Below are positions 35,094-45,115 of a stretch of DNA of 48,372 nucleotides, piece by piece. The notes below the pieces were generated by a model, which saw only the letters and a program-made list of their open reading frames with translations, did not search any database and was not told the DNA's origin. Position 1 is the first letter of the stretch. The number at the start of each line of letters is the position of its first letter. The translations under genes were made by a program, and so were the position numbers. The DNA is from Acholeplasma sp. (GTDB lineage: Bacteria > Bacillota_I > Bacilli_A > ML615J-28 > CAG-698). The stretch lies in contig DUOW01000024.1 in the NCBI GenBank assembly GCA_012838635.1, positions 1 through 48,372 on the forward strand, read 5' to 3'.

Positions 35094-36608
35094 TTATTTT
35101 TTATATATTAATGTCTTGCCAGTCATTTCGGCTGGTTTTTTAATTCCTAATAATTCTAGTAATGTAGGAGCAACATCTCCTAAATTACCACCACTTCTTA
35201 CTTTATAACTTTTATCTGTAATGATAAATGGAACTGGATTTAAAGTATGAGCTGAGAATAGTTTTCCATCTTCTAGAAGCTTTTCTGCGTTTCCATGATC
35301 GGCAATAATTACCATTACTCCGCCTACTTTCTTAACAGCTTCATATAATCTTCCAACACAAGCATCTACTGTTTCTACTGCTTTAACTGTAGCATCAAAA
35401 ACTGTTGTATGACCAACCATATCACAGTTAGCAAAGTTTAGAATAATTGTATCATATTTTTTAGACTTAATTGCTTCTTCTGCCTTTTCACATACTTCAT
35501 AGGCACTCATTTCTGGTTTTAAATCGTATGTAGGTACTTCTTTAGGTGAAGGTACTAAAATACGATCTGCACCTTCAAATGTTCTTTCTTCTCCACCATC
35601 AAAGAAGAAGGTAACGTGAGCATATTTTTCTGTCTCCGCAATCCTAAGTTGCGTCATTCCTGCTTTTTCAATAACTTCTCCATAGATATTTTCTAAAACA
35701 AGATCCGGTAAAATTACTTCTCCCTTTACATTTTCTGAATATTCCATCATTGAAGCATAGAATAAATCTTTAAATACTTTCCCATTTTGAATGCCTGCTG
35801 CACTTAAATTAGTTATTGCCATTGACATCTCAATTGCCCTATCTTTTCTAAAGTTAGCAAAAATTACTGAATCGCCATCATTAATATTAGAATCTTTATT
35901 GGCAATAAAAGGATAAACAAATTCATCTGTTACCCCATTTGCATATGATTCTTCAATTCCTTGAAAGACATCTTTAAATGTACCTTTGTTATAAACTAAA
36001 GCATCATATGCTGGTTGAACACGATCCCAGTTACGATCACGATCCATTGCATAGTATCTACCACTTACAATACCAATTTTAGAATTACCTACTTTGTCAA
36101 TTGTCTTTTGTAGTTCTTTTAAATAAGTAAGTGCTGATTTAGGTGGTGTATCTCTTCCATCTAAATAAGCATGAACGACAACTTCTTTTACACCAGAAGC
36201 TACAATCTTTTCTACTAAATATAAAATATGTTTTATATGAGAGTGAACTCCCCCATCTGATAATAAGCCCATTAAATGAACTTTACTATCATTATCTTTT
36301 GCATGTTTAATTGCTTTTTGAATAACTTCATTTTTAATTAAAGTATTCTCTCTAACAGCAATATTGATTCTTGTTAGAGATTGGTAAACAATCCTTCCAG
36401 CTCCTAAATTTAAATGTCCTACTTCACTATTACCCATTTGTCCTTCAGGAAGACCTACAGCCTCACCTGATGCATTTAAAGTATTGTGTGGATATTCTTT
36501 AAATAGGTAATCTAAATTAGGTTTTTTCGCTTTATAAATTGCATTACCTTCTTTATTGTCGCTTAGACCATAGCCATCTAAAATCGTAAGCATAACTAAT
36601 TTCTTCAT
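35094..36608 (-). CDS. gpmI: 2,3-bisphosphoglycerate-independent phosphoglycerate mutase
   Basis: Manganese-dependent interconversion of 3- and 2-phosphoglycerate. 504 residues, normal. Metal residue Asp11 (ILDGYG) and nucleophile Ser61 (QMGNSEVGH), HAYLDGRDTPP, and the C-terminal IADHGNAE block are all present. ATG follows TAAGGAGAGAAT. Strong promoter at 36640-36668. Confidence 0.97.
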   Translation of the reverse strand: MKKLVMLTILDGYGLSDNKEGNAIYKAKKPNLDYLFKEYPHNTLNASGEAVGLPEGQMGNSEVGHLNLGAGRIVYQSLTRINIAVRENTLIKNEVIQKAIKHAKDNDSKVHLMGLLSDGGVHSHIKHILYLVEKIVASGVKEVVVHAYLDGRDTPPKSALTYLKELQKTIDKVGNSKIGIVSGRYYAMDRDRNWDRVQPAYDALVYNKGTFKDVFQGIEESYANGVTDEFVYPFIANKDSNINDGDSVIFANFRKDRAIEMSMAITNLSAAGIQNGKVFKDLFYASMMEYSENVKGEVILPDLVLENIYGEVIEKAGMTQLRIAETEKYAHVTFFFDGGEERTFEGADRILVPSPKEVPTYDLKPEMSAYEVCEKAEEAIKSKKYDTIILNFANCDMVGHTTVFDATVKAVETVDACVGRLYEAVKKVGGVMVIIADHGNAEKLLEDGKLFSAHTLNPVPFIITDKSYKVRSGGNLGDVAPTLLELLGIKKPAEMTGKTLIYKK

Positions 36609-36639
36609 ATTCTCTCCTTACACTTTTCAGTTCTATTAT

Positions 36640-36668
36640 ATTATACCAAATTCAAACCATCTTTTCAA
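36640..36668 (-). promoter_or_regulatory. Promoter of gpmI-eno
   Basis: TTGAAA (36668-36663), 17-nt spacer, TATAAT (36645-36640) with extended -10 TGGTATAAT. A second TATAAT overlaps at 36640-36635. Confidence 0.8.
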
Positions 36669-36702
36669 TTAAGGTAAAAAAGAAAATGTTTTATTTCTTA
36701 TA

Positions 36703-37320
36703 CTAAAACCATTTCATTGCAGGATCTTGTTCTACAATTAACCTTTTGGACTCTAAAACTACAAATAACTGCTTAAAGATTGTAAAGATAAGCATTACCT
36801 CTAATGGTAAAAGGACAATGTTTTTGGTAAACCTAATCCAAAATGATGTCATTAAAGCTTCAAAAACTAAATCTTTATTCATATACAAATAATACCAAAG
36901 TGTTCCTAAAAAGGCATTGCATACCATATTCACAATTAACTTAGCTACAATTAACTTCCAAAACTTTAATTTCGTCCTATAGAAGAAAAGTCCATAAATA
37001 AACCCAGCCAGTGCTGATGTTAAGGTATAGCCAATAAAGAAAGGTCCAGTAGGATGAATCACAAAACTCGAAACATCACTAATAGCGCCAGATACCATCC
37101 CTACTAAAGGGCCAAAAATCATACCAATTAAACTGGAAACGATAAAGTCAAACTTAATCCTCACCTCTCCAGTTATAGGAATATAAATTAAACCAATCAC
37201 AACTTGTAAAGCTATTAAGATAGCAATAAGTGCAATATTCTTTAAACTACTAAATTCTTTGATTGCATCTTTCCAATATCCCTTCCTAAAAGGACTTGGA
37301 AATATTTCTAACTCTTTCAA
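36703..37320 (-). CDS. folT: Folate-specific S component of an ECF transporter
   Basis: 205 residues, about six membrane helices. S components capture a vitamin and dock on a shared EcfA-EcfA'-EcfT module, which is not in this window. The folate subfamily block HPTGPFFIGYTLTSALAGFI is clear. Start at TTG 37320, 7 nt after AGGAGG; an in-frame GTG at 37350 lies upstream of that SD. The tetrahydrofolate riboswitch directly upstream independently supports folate as the substrate. No folate synthesis genes are in the window, so the cell may rely on uptake (inference). Confidence 0.92.
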   Translation of the reverse strand: MKELEIFPSPFRKGYWKDAIKEFSSLKNIALIAILIALQVVIGLIYIPITGEVRIKFDFIVSSLIGMIFGPLVGMVSGAISDVSSFVIHPTGPFFIGYTLTSALAGFIYGLFFYRTKLKFWKLIVAKLIVNMVCNAFLGTLWYYLYMNKDLVFEALMTSFWIRFTKNIVLLPLEVMLIFTIFKQLFVVLESKRLIVEQDPAMKWF

Positions 37321-37343
37321 TTTAAGACCTCCTAACTTTAAGA

Positions 37344-37364
37344 GATCCACTATTTTAGTGGATA
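37344..37364 (-). promoter_or_regulatory. Expression-platform hairpin before folT
   Basis: ATCCACTA / TAGTGGAT hairpin between the riboswitch core and the folT SD. No T run follows, so it suggests translational rather than terminator-based control. Confidence 0.45.
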
Positions 37365-37366
37365 AA

Positions 37367-37440
37367 CTAGAAAACCGCCATTAAATGTTCGTCAATATTC
37401 CTCCACAAAAATATTGCACTTAACGCTTTCTAGCTACTCT
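37367..37440 (-). ncRNA. Tetrahydrofolate (THF) riboswitch upstream of folT
   Basis: On the minus strand the order matches the THF riboswitch: AGAGTAG (37440-37434), P1 CTAGAAA, GCGTTAAGTG, a helix CAATATT / AATATTG, ACGAA, a short hairpin, GCGG, and TTTCTAG closing P1 (37373-37367). The conserved blocks GAGTAG, GCGTTAAGTG, ACGAA and GCGG are those of the folT-linked class (RF01831). It precedes folT, the commonest target of this class. It should lower folT expression when reduced folates are plentiful. Confidence 0.88.
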
Positions 37441-37455
37441 TTTCTTTTATAAAAA

Positions 37456-37477
37456 AAGGTTATAAAATTATAACCTT
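37456..37477 (-). terminator. ftsZ terminator
   Basis: AAGGTTATA / TATAACCTT, 4-nt loop, then seven T on the minus strand. It overlaps the ftsZ stop codon (37476-37478) and ends 16 nt before the riboswitch. Confidence 0.85.
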
Positions 37478-38621
37478 ATTTAAATCTATTCTTAAGCCAA
37501 TCAGGAATGTTTGAATCACCTTTAGATCTTTTAGTAACTGAATCATCACTTTCTAAAACTCTAGTTTGATTCTCCATCAAATTGTCTTCTTTTCCAATAT
37601 GTATATCTTTCTTTTCTTCTGGTTGTGCATAATCATAGTCATAATTGTATTCATTATCTTTCGTAAGTTCTGATGAATCAAAACCTGTCGCAATAACAGT
37701 TACAATTAATTCTCCTGCTAAATCCGAATTAAAACCAGCACCTACAATAATATTAATTTCTGTAGTTGAGGCATTACGAATCTCTTCCATAACTTGTGAT
37801 ACTTCATGCATTGTTATGTTAATATCACTTGTAATAAAGACAATTGCATCAGTAGCACCATTGATATCAATTTCTAATAATGGGCTTCTAATAGCTTTTC
37901 TTGCAGCTTCAACCGCACGATTTGGACCATCTGCAATTCCAATACCCATTAAAGCAGTACCTTTGTTTTTCATTACTGTTTTAATATCGGAAAAGTCTAC
38001 ATTGATTAATCCTGGAATAGCTACAATCTCTGCTATACCTTGAACACCACGACGCAATACATTATCAATTTCTCTAAATGCTTCAAGCATTGGTGTTGTC
38101 TTATCTACAATTTGATATATTTTATCGTTAGGAACTACAATTAATGTATCTACATAAGGCTTTAATTCTTTTAGGCCTCTAATTGCTTGAACTTGTCTTC
38201 TTCTACCTTCAAAAACAAAAGGTTTAGTTACAATACCAACAGTTAAGCATCCAAGTTCGCTAGCAATTCTAGCTACAACAGGAGCTGCACCAGTACCTGT
38301 TCCCCCACCCATACCGGCAGTAATGAAAACCATGTCTGCTCCTTGCAATACATCTCTAATTTCGTCTTCAGATTCTTCAGCTGCTTGGGCACCAATATCT
38401 GGATTTGCCCCAGCACCTAATCCTCTTGTTAATTGTTTACCAATTTGAAGTCTTGTATCTGCTTTAGAAAGACGTAAAACTTGAGCATCAGTATTAATAA
38501 CTACAAACTCTACTCCTCTTACATCATTTTCAATCATACGGTTAACGGCGTTTCCACCACCGCCACCAACACCAACAACTTTTAAAATTGGCTTTTCGCT
38601 AAAAGAATCTTGTCCGTACAT
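37476..38621 (-). CDS. ftsZ: Cell division protein FtsZ
   Basis: Tubulin-like GTPase that forms the division ring. 381 residues. N-terminal [15 protein letters not shown], tubulin signature GGGTGTG (105-111), and the C-terminal partner-binding peptide IPDWLKNRF after a variable acidic linker. ATG follows AAGGAGGAAGCT. It is transcribed alone: ftsA is not next to it, and upstream lies a lipoprotein gene of the tgt operon instead of division or wall genes. Confidence 0.97.
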   Translation of the reverse strand: MYGQDSFSEKPILKVVGVGGGGGNAVNRMIENDVRGVEFVVINTDAQVLRLSKADTRLQIGKQLTRGLGAGANPDIGAQAAEESEDEIRDVLQGADMVFITAGMGGGTGTGAAPVVARIASELGCLTVGIVTKPFVFEGRRRQVQAIRGLKELKPYVDTLIVVPNDKIYQIVDKTTPMLEAFREIDNVLRRGVQGIAEIVAIPGLINVDFSDIKTVMKNKGTALMGIGIADGPNRAVEAARKAIRSPLLEIDINGATDAIVFITSDINITMHEVSQVMEEIRNASTTEINIIVGAGFNSDLAGELIVTVIATGFDSSELTKDNEYNYDYDYAQPEEKKDIHIGKEDNLMENQTRVLESDDSVTKRSKGDSNIPDWLKNRFK

Positions 38622-38653
38622 AGCTTCCTCCTTAAAAATTCTAAACTCTATAT

Positions 38654-38682
38654 ATTATACCATATTTAAAACAAAATATCAT
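38654..38682 (-). promoter_or_regulatory. Promoter of ftsZ
   Basis: TATAAT (38659-38654) within extended -10 TGGTATAAT; ATGATA (38682-38677) lies 17 nt upstream as a weak -35. Confidence 0.7.
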
Positions 38683-38689
38683 TATCTTT

Positions 38690-39595
38690 TTAAATATCTT
38701 TTAAATATTTAATAAAATAACACTTTTCTGTAAACTCAACTTCAAACTTCTTCCCTAAATATTCAAAAGTAAAGTTAGCACCATCTTGGCCATTAAACTC
38801 ACCTATGTAATAATCCTTAATCAGTTGGATATTCATCGCAAGTTCTTCTTCACTCATCCCTTTTTCTTCATCATATTCAGGATAAAAGAACTTTCTAAAC
38901 CCTTCATCTTCGAAATACTTGTCATCTTTTAAAATAGCTTTTAGGCTATTGTGAGTTCCAATCGTATACTTAGTTTGATCATATAAATTTAATATAACTA
39001 ATCTTTTAACTTCACCTTTTTTAATTACTTGAAAAGGAAAATGTAAGATCATCCTTATTCCTTGACTATACTGCCAAGCATAATATGTTTCTAAATTACC
39101 TTCTTCATCTTTTGCATCAAATCTTCGATAGTCTAAACTTAACTTTAAACCATTAGATAAACTAATATATGCAACTTCATTATACATAATATTACCTTCT
39201 GGTCTTAAGTATACTTTCTCCCACTTACCATCAACTTCTTTATTTAAAAAGGTTTCATTTTCTTTTTCTTCTTTAACTGTTAAGACTGATAACCTGTGTT
39301 GATCGCGATAACTATCTAATAATTCTTTAATAATCTTACTTAACTTAAAATCATCATTTGAATGAAACATAACTTCATTTGCTTTAAGATTAGTTTTTGC
39401 GGTATTAAGGGTTCCCTCAAAATGCCAAACAAAACTTGGAATATCTTCTCTATTATAATCTAAATACTCATAGTATTCTTCTGGTATTGTAAGTTCTAAC
39501 TTTCCTTCATGAGTAATAACTTCTTGCTCTAAAAAACTACACTTGCACCCAGTTACTAATAAAGGTATAAGTAGTAACAATATCATTTTCTTCAT
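38690..39595 (-). CDS. Putative lipoprotein of unknown function
   Basis: 301 residues from ATG 39595, two bases after the tgt stop. The signal peptide is short and ends in lipobox LVTGC with Cys17. Starts at 39625 or 39613 inside tgt would add a basic extension without a better ribosome site. The mature part is rich in Glu, Tyr and Lys and shows beta-like segments (GKLELTIPEEYYEYLDY, NGLKLSLDYRRFD, MILHFPFQVIKKG, FTFEYLGKKFEVEF). Family not recognised. It ends the ruvB-queA-tgt unit; no functional link to tRNA modification is evident. Confidence 0.78.
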   Translation of the reverse strand: MKKMILLLLIPLLVTGCKCSFLEQEVITHEGKLELTIPEEYYEYLDYNREDIPSFVWHFEGTLNTAKTNLKANEVMFHSNDDFKLSKIIKELLDSYRDQHRLSVLTVKEEKENETFLNKEVDGKWEKVYLRPEGNIMYNEVAYISLSNGLKLSLDYRRFDAKDEEGNLETYYAWQYSQGIRMILHFPFQVIKKGEVKRLVILNLYDQTKYTIGTHNSLKAILKDDKYFEDEGFRKFFYPEYDEEKGMSEEELAMNIQLIKDYYIGEFNGQDGANFTFEYLGKKFEVEFTEKCYFIKYLKDI

Positions 39596-39596
39596 T

Positions 39597-40736
<1,140 letters not shown>

Positions 40737-41756
40737 CTATTTAATAAACATCGCATCTCCAAAAGAAAAAAATCGATATTTGTTTTTAATTGCTTCTTCA
40801 TAAGCAGCAAGTATATATTCTCTTTTAGAAAAAGCACTAACCATCATAATTAGTGTTGACTTAGGTAAATGAAAGTTAGTAATCATACTATCAATAGCTT
40901 TGTATTCGTATCCAGGATAGATAAAAATATTAGTATCTTCGGTTGCCTCTTTAAATTTACCATACTTAGTAATATTTGCTTCTAGTGTTCTTGTAGTTGT
41001 TGTTCCAACTGCAATAATTCTTTTACCTAGTCTTTTAGCTTCGTTTAACTTAGAAGCAACATCCTTTGTAATTGTATAAGCTTCACTATGCATTTTATGA
41101 TCTTCTAACTCTTCTACTTTTACATCTCTAAAAGTATCTAAGCCAATATTTAAACTTACTTCTAAAATTTCAATTCCTTTAGCTTTTATTTTACTTAATA
41201 GCTCTTCAGTAAAATGAAACCCAGCAGTAGGTGCTGCAGCTGAACCTAAGTTCTTCGCATAAATTGTTTGATATCTAGAGTTGTCTTTTAATTTCTCATG
41301 AATATATGGTGGAAGAGGCATTGTGCCTACCTTATTAAGCAAATCATAAAAGATTCCCTCATAAGTAAATTTAATGTGGCAAATCCCTTCTTCTTTTTTC
41401 TCTAATACTTCTCCTGTAAATAGTCCTTCAAAATCTAAAACTGTCCCTTGCTTAACTCTTCTAAATGGTCTTACTAAACACTCATAAAACTCGCCTTTAT
41501 TTTTAAGTAACAAAACTTCTATTTTAGCTTTCGTATCTACCTTTTCACCGATAATTCTTGAGGGTACAACTTTAGTATTATTAATAACTAAGACGTCTTC
41601 TTTAGATAAATAATCGATAATATTATAAAAGATATCATGTTTTACTTTACCTGTAAAACGGTCCATCACTAATAATTTACTATATTCTCTTTTGTCAATT
41701 GGATTTTGAGCAATTAACTCTTCTGGTAATTTGTAATCAAAATCACTAACTTTCAT
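40737..41756 (-). CDS. queA: S-adenosylmethionine:tRNA ribosyltransferase-isomerase
   Basis: Adds the cyclopentene ring to preQ1-tRNA using S-adenosylmethionine, giving epoxyqueuosine. 339 residues, normal. DFDYKLPEELIAQ at the N-terminus and GSAAAPTAGFHFTEELL in the middle are characteristic. It overlaps ruvB by 11 bp. No epoxyqueuosine reductase (queG/queH) is in the window. Confidence 0.97.
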   Translation of the reverse strand: MKVSDFDYKLPEELIAQNPIDKREYSKLLVMDRFTGKVKHDIFYNIIDYLSKEDVLVINNTKVVPSRIIGEKVDTKAKIEVLLLKNKGEFYECLVRPFRRVKQGTVLDFEGLFTGEVLEKKEEGICHIKFTYEGIFYDLLNKVGTMPLPPYIHEKLKDNSRYQTIYAKNLGSAAAPTAGFHFTEELLSKIKAKGIEILEVSLNIGLDTFRDVKVEELEDHKMHSEAYTITKDVASKLNEAKRLGKRIIAVGTTTTRTLEANITKYGKFKEATEDTNIFIYPGYEYKAIDSMITNFHLPKSTLIMMVSAFSKREYILAAYEEAIKNKYRFFSFGDAMFIK

Positions 41757-42747
41757 ATTTATACATTCCTATTTTTAACTGCTTATAGGCTTTTTCAGTA
41801 GCTAATCTTCCTCTAGGAGTTCTTGTAATGAAACCATTTTTTAAAAGAAACGGTTCAACAACATCTTCTAGCGTTTGACTATCTTCAGCTAAGGTTGATG
41901 CTATCGCATTTAAACCAGCTGGTCCACCATTAAACTTTTCAATTAAAGTTTTTAAATAGCGTCTATCAGTTATATTTAAACCTTCATTGTCTATAAGTAG
42001 CTTTTCTAAAGAGCTATTAGCAATCTCTAAAGTAATTAACTTACAATCTAAATCTTCAAACTGAGCAAAGTCTCTTACTCTTTTAAATAGCCTATTAGCA
42101 ATTCTTGGTGTTCCTCTACTTCTTTTTGCAATCTCATAGGCAGCATCTTCTGCTATTTTAAAATTAAAAACAGTAGCTGTTCTCATAATAATCTTTTGTA
42201 AGTCTTCGTTATTATAATAATCTAAGTGTTGAACAATCCCAAAACGATCACGTAAAGGTGCCGTAATATCGCCGACTCTAGTTGTTGCGCCAACTAAAGT
42301 AAAAGGTGGTAGTTCAATTCTTAATGTTGTAGCAGTAGAATCTTTACCAGTAATTATATCAATAGCAAAATCTTCCATTGCTGAATAAAGTACCTCTTCT
42401 ACAACCCTTGGAATCCTATGAATCTCATCAATAAACAAAACATCACCAGGATCTAAAGAAGATAAAATCGCTGCTAAATCTCCTACACGATCTAAACTTG
42501 GCCCAGAAACGATATAAATATTAGTCCCCATTTCATTGGCAATAATTGAAGCTAAAGTCGTTTTACCAAGCCCAGGAGGACCAAATAGTAAAACATGATC
42601 TAAAGTTTCTTCTCTATGTAAAGCTGTTTGAATAAAGACATGCAACATTTCTTTTAAATCAGCTTGACCAATAAAATCAACTAACTTCTTCGGTCTTAAA
42701 CTAATATCATATTCAGTATCAAGATTTAATAATTCATTTTCTTCCAT
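41746..42747 (-). CDS. ruvB: Holliday junction branch migration ATPase RuvB
   Basis: AAA+ motor of the RuvAB complex. 333 residues. SLRPKKLVDFIGQ, Walker A GPPGLGKTT (56-64), Walker B LFIDEIHR, and the C-terminal winged helix ending GFITRTPRGRLAT. ATG follows TAGGAGGGAAAA. ruvA is not in the same operon but on the opposite strand 51 bp away. Confidence 0.97.
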   Translation of the reverse strand: MEENELLNLDTEYDISLRPKKLVDFIGQADLKEMLHVFIQTALHREETLDHVLLFGPPGLGKTTLASIIANEMGTNIYIVSGPSLDRVGDLAAILSSLDPGDVLFIDEIHRIPRVVEEVLYSAMEDFAIDIITGKDSTATTLRIELPPFTLVGATTRVGDITAPLRDRFGIVQHLDYYNNEDLQKIIMRTATVFNFKIAEDAAYEIAKRSRGTPRIANRLFKRVRDFAQFEDLDCKLITLEIANSSLEKLLIDNEGLNITDRRYLKTLIEKFNGGPAGLNAIASTLAEDSQTLEDVVEPFLLKNGFITRTPRGRLATEKAYKQLKIGMYKYES

Positions 42748-42773
42748 TTTTCCCTCCTATTTTTAGTAAAGTG

Positions 42774-42782
42774 TGGTATAAT
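42774..42782 (+). promoter_or_regulatory. Extended -10 promoter of ruvA
   Basis: TGGTATAAT, with TATAAT at 42777-42782. No recognisable -35. The leader is about 10 nt. Confidence 0.6.
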
Positions 42783-42798
42783 AAATAAGGTGATAAAT

Positions 42799-43356
42799 AT
42801 GTATAATTATATTAAAGGCAAAATAACTTACATAGCTAATAGTTATATTGTTTTAGAAAATAACAACATTGGCTATGAAATTAAATCAGCTACACCTTAT
42901 GATTATAAAATTGATGATGTAGTAACAATTTATCTATATTTAAATGTTCGTGAAGACATCCAAGAACTTTATGGTTTTAAAACTTTAGAAGAAAAGGAAT
43001 TCTTCTTAAAGTTGATTTCTGTAAAAGGATTAGGTCCAAAAAGTGCTTTACCAATAATTGCTAGTAATAACATCAGTGGTGTTATTGAAGCAATTAAAGA
43101 AGGAGATGCAAAATACTTACAAAAGTTTCCTGGTATTGGCCCTAAAGCTTCCCAACAAATCATTCTTGACTTGCACGGTAAAATTGATATTGATAAAACA
43201 ATCAAAACTAATCCTAAACTTCTAGATGCTAAAGCAGCTTTAGAAAGTCTAGGTTACAAACAAAAAGAAATTAAGCAAGTCTTACCTATTATTGAAGCTA
43301 ATCTAGATAAAGAATTAGGTGAATTAATCAAAATTGCTTTAAGAAACTTAATTTAA
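42799..43356 (+). CDS. ruvA: Holliday junction DNA helicase subunit RuvA
   Basis: Junction-recognising tetramer that directs RuvB. 185 residues. OB domain YIKGKITYI...ENNNIGYEI, two HhH motifs (VKGLGPKSAL, FPGIGPKASQQII), and domain III (ALESLGYKQKEI) at the C-terminus. I start at ATG 42799 behind AAGGTGATAA; the GTG at 42790 is part of that SD. Divergent from ruvB and convergent with ffh. Confidence 0.95.
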   Translation: MYNYIKGKITYIANSYIVLENNNIGYEIKSATPYDYKIDDVVTIYLYLNVREDIQELYGFKTLEEKEFFLKLISVKGLGPKSALPIIASNNISGVIEAIKEGDAKYLQKFPGIGPKASQQIILDLHGKIDIDKTIKTNPKLLDAKAALESLGYKQKEIKQVLPIIEANLDKELGELIKIALRNLI

Positions 43357-43387
43357 GCTTGTGTTTTTATAACACAAGTTTTTTTAT
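43355..43387 (+). terminator. ruvA terminator
   Basis: CTTGTGTT / AACACAAG with a 5-nt loop, then T7. It overlaps the ruvA stop and reaches the end of ffh; on the minus strand the T run is poor. Confidence 0.78.
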
Positions 43388-44793
43388 TAAAATCTAAAGC
43401 CCCCTTTGCCCTTGCCTTTTCCTTTTCTTTTTTTAGGCTGAGGCATTTGCGGCATTCCACCTTTTTGCATATTCTTTATTTGATCTTCATCCATTCTCGA
43501 TAATTGTTCTACTTGTTTCTTCATTGTATCAAAACGGCGAACTAAAGCATTAACTTCTGGATAAGGACGACCTGATCCTTTAGAAATCCTCGTTCTTCTT
43601 GAACTACTACGAGCAATAATTTCTGGATTGCATCTTTCATACTCAGTCATTGAAAAGATAATTGCTTCAATATAGGCAAGTTGCTTTTCATCAAATTCAA
43701 TATTTTTTAGTTGTTGACCAATACCCGGAATTAATTTTAAAATCCCTTTTAAAGATCCCATTCTTTTAATCCATTTCATTTGTTTTAGGAAGTCGTTATA
43801 GTCATATTTACCCTTTTGCATCTTCTGAGCCATTTTTTCAGCTTCTTCTTCCTCAACTGCTTGGGTAGTTTTTTCAACTAAACTAACAATATCTCCCATT
43901 CCTAAAATACGATCAGCCATACGATCTGGATGGAATACTTCTAAATCATCTAGCTTTTCCCCAACACCGATAAACTTAATAGGGATATTTGTAAGGTAAC
44001 GTACTGATAAAGCAGCACCACCACGAGCATCTCCATCTAATTTTGTTAGGATACAGCCAGTGATATTTAATCTAGCATTAAATGTCTCAATAACATTAAT
44101 TGCATCTTGACCCATCATCGCATCAATTGTTAGTAATACTTCATCAGGCTTAACTGCCTTTTCAACTTCTACAAGTTCATCCATCATTTCATCATCAATA
44201 TGAAGTCTACCTGCAGTATCAATTATTACTAAATCATGCTTGTTTGCTTTCGCATATTTAATACCTTCCCCTACAATCTTTACAACCTTCTCTTTGGTCC
44301 CCATTTCAAAAACAGGAATATTTAAACTCTTACCAATCGTCTTTAACTGGTCAATTGCAGCAGGACGGTAAATATCAGCCGCTATAAATAGTGGTCTTTT
44401 TTTATCTCCTTGTTTTCTAATATAGTTAGCTAGTTTACCTACATGTGTTGTTTTACCACCACCTTGTAAGCCCACTAACATAAAAACAGTTGGTCCACTT
44501 AAGTTGTAATTTAACGGAGCAGCTTCATCTCCCATTAATTTTTTTAGTTCATCACGAACAATCTTAACAACCATATCCCCAGGAGATAAAGATTTCATAA
44601 TCTTTTCACCTAAAGCTTTTTCTTTTACTTCTTTAGTAAAATCTCTTACAACTTTATAGTTAACGTCAGCTTCAAGTAATGAAAGTCTAATCTCACGCAT
44701 CATTGTATCTATATCTTTTTCTGTCAAGTTAGCTCTACCAGTAATCTTTCTTAGAGCCATACTTATTCTTTCTGATAAACTTTCAAAAGCCAT
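43387..44793 (-). CDS. ffh: Signal recognition particle GTPase Ffh
   Basis: Binds signal peptides and 4.5S RNA and docks on FtsY. 468 residues. N domain, G1 GLQGGGKTT (108-116; Gly where Ala or Ser is usual), G3 DTAGRL, G4 TKLDGDARGG, then the M domain with IPGIGQQ and a methionine-rich hydrophobic groove, ending in a Lys/Gly/Pro tail (PKKRKGKGKGKGG). ATG follows TAGGAGGTAAGAA. The 4.5S RNA gene is not seen in the window. Confidence 0.97.
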   Translation of the reverse strand: MAFESLSERISMALRKITGRANLTEKDIDTMMREIRLSLLEADVNYKVVRDFTKEVKEKALGEKIMKSLSPGDMVVKIVRDELKKLMGDEAAPLNYNLSGPTVFMLVGLQGGGKTTHVGKLANYIRKQGDKKRPLFIAADIYRPAAIDQLKTIGKSLNIPVFEMGTKEKVVKIVGEGIKYAKANKHDLVIIDTAGRLHIDDEMMDELVEVEKAVKPDEVLLTIDAMMGQDAINVIETFNARLNITGCILTKLDGDARGGAALSVRYLTNIPIKFIGVGEKLDDLEVFHPDRMADRILGMGDIVSLVEKTTQAVEEEEAEKMAQKMQKGKYDYNDFLKQMKWIKRMGSLKGILKLIPGIGQQLKNIEFDEKQLAYIEAIIFSMTEYERCNPEIIARSSSRRTRISKGSGRPYPEVNALVRRFDTMKKQVEQLSRMDEDQIKNMQKGGMPQMPQPKKRKGKGKGKGGFRF

Positions 44794-44803
44794 TTCTTAC
44801 CTC

Positions 44804-45115
44804 CTATTCTAATTCTTTTAATTTTTCAATTAATTCTTTTGTTTCTTCTTTATAATATTTTTGGTAAAGTTTGTTTCTTTTTTCATATTTAGCTTTTAAC
44901 TTTAACTTTTCTTCAAAATTATCTAAAGCTTTATAAGTATTTTGAATGCTATCATAAATAGCATTTCTTGATACTTTATACAATTCTGAAATCTCTCCTA
45001 AACTCAAATCTTCAAAATAATAACATTTAAAATATGTTTGTTGTTTGTCAGTTAAAAGATTTCCATAAAAATCATATAGAATGATATAATGTTGGTTTTT
45101 CTCTAATAAGTTCAT
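44804..45115 (-). CDS. ylxM: UPF0122 helix-turn-helix protein YlxM
   Basis: 103 residues. The central helix-turn-helix resembles sigma region 4 (LTDKQQTYFKCYYFEDLSLG, then EISELYKVSRNAIYDSIQ), followed by a basic coiled-coil tail. In Streptococcus and Bacillus the homologue lies in the ftsY-ylxM-ffh locus and associates with the signal recognition particle. The same order occurs here, with an ATGA overlap with ftsY. Confidence 0.93.
   Translation of the reverse strand: MNLLEKNQHYIILYDFYGNLLTDKQQTYFKCYYFEDLSLGEISELYKVSRNAIYDSIQNTYKALDNFEEKLKLKAKYEKRNKLYQKYYKEETKELIEKLKELE

Noticed and set aside
42960-43210. Minus-strand frame within ruvA
   Set aside because: It is antisense to the conserved HhH region of ruvA and has no ribosome site.
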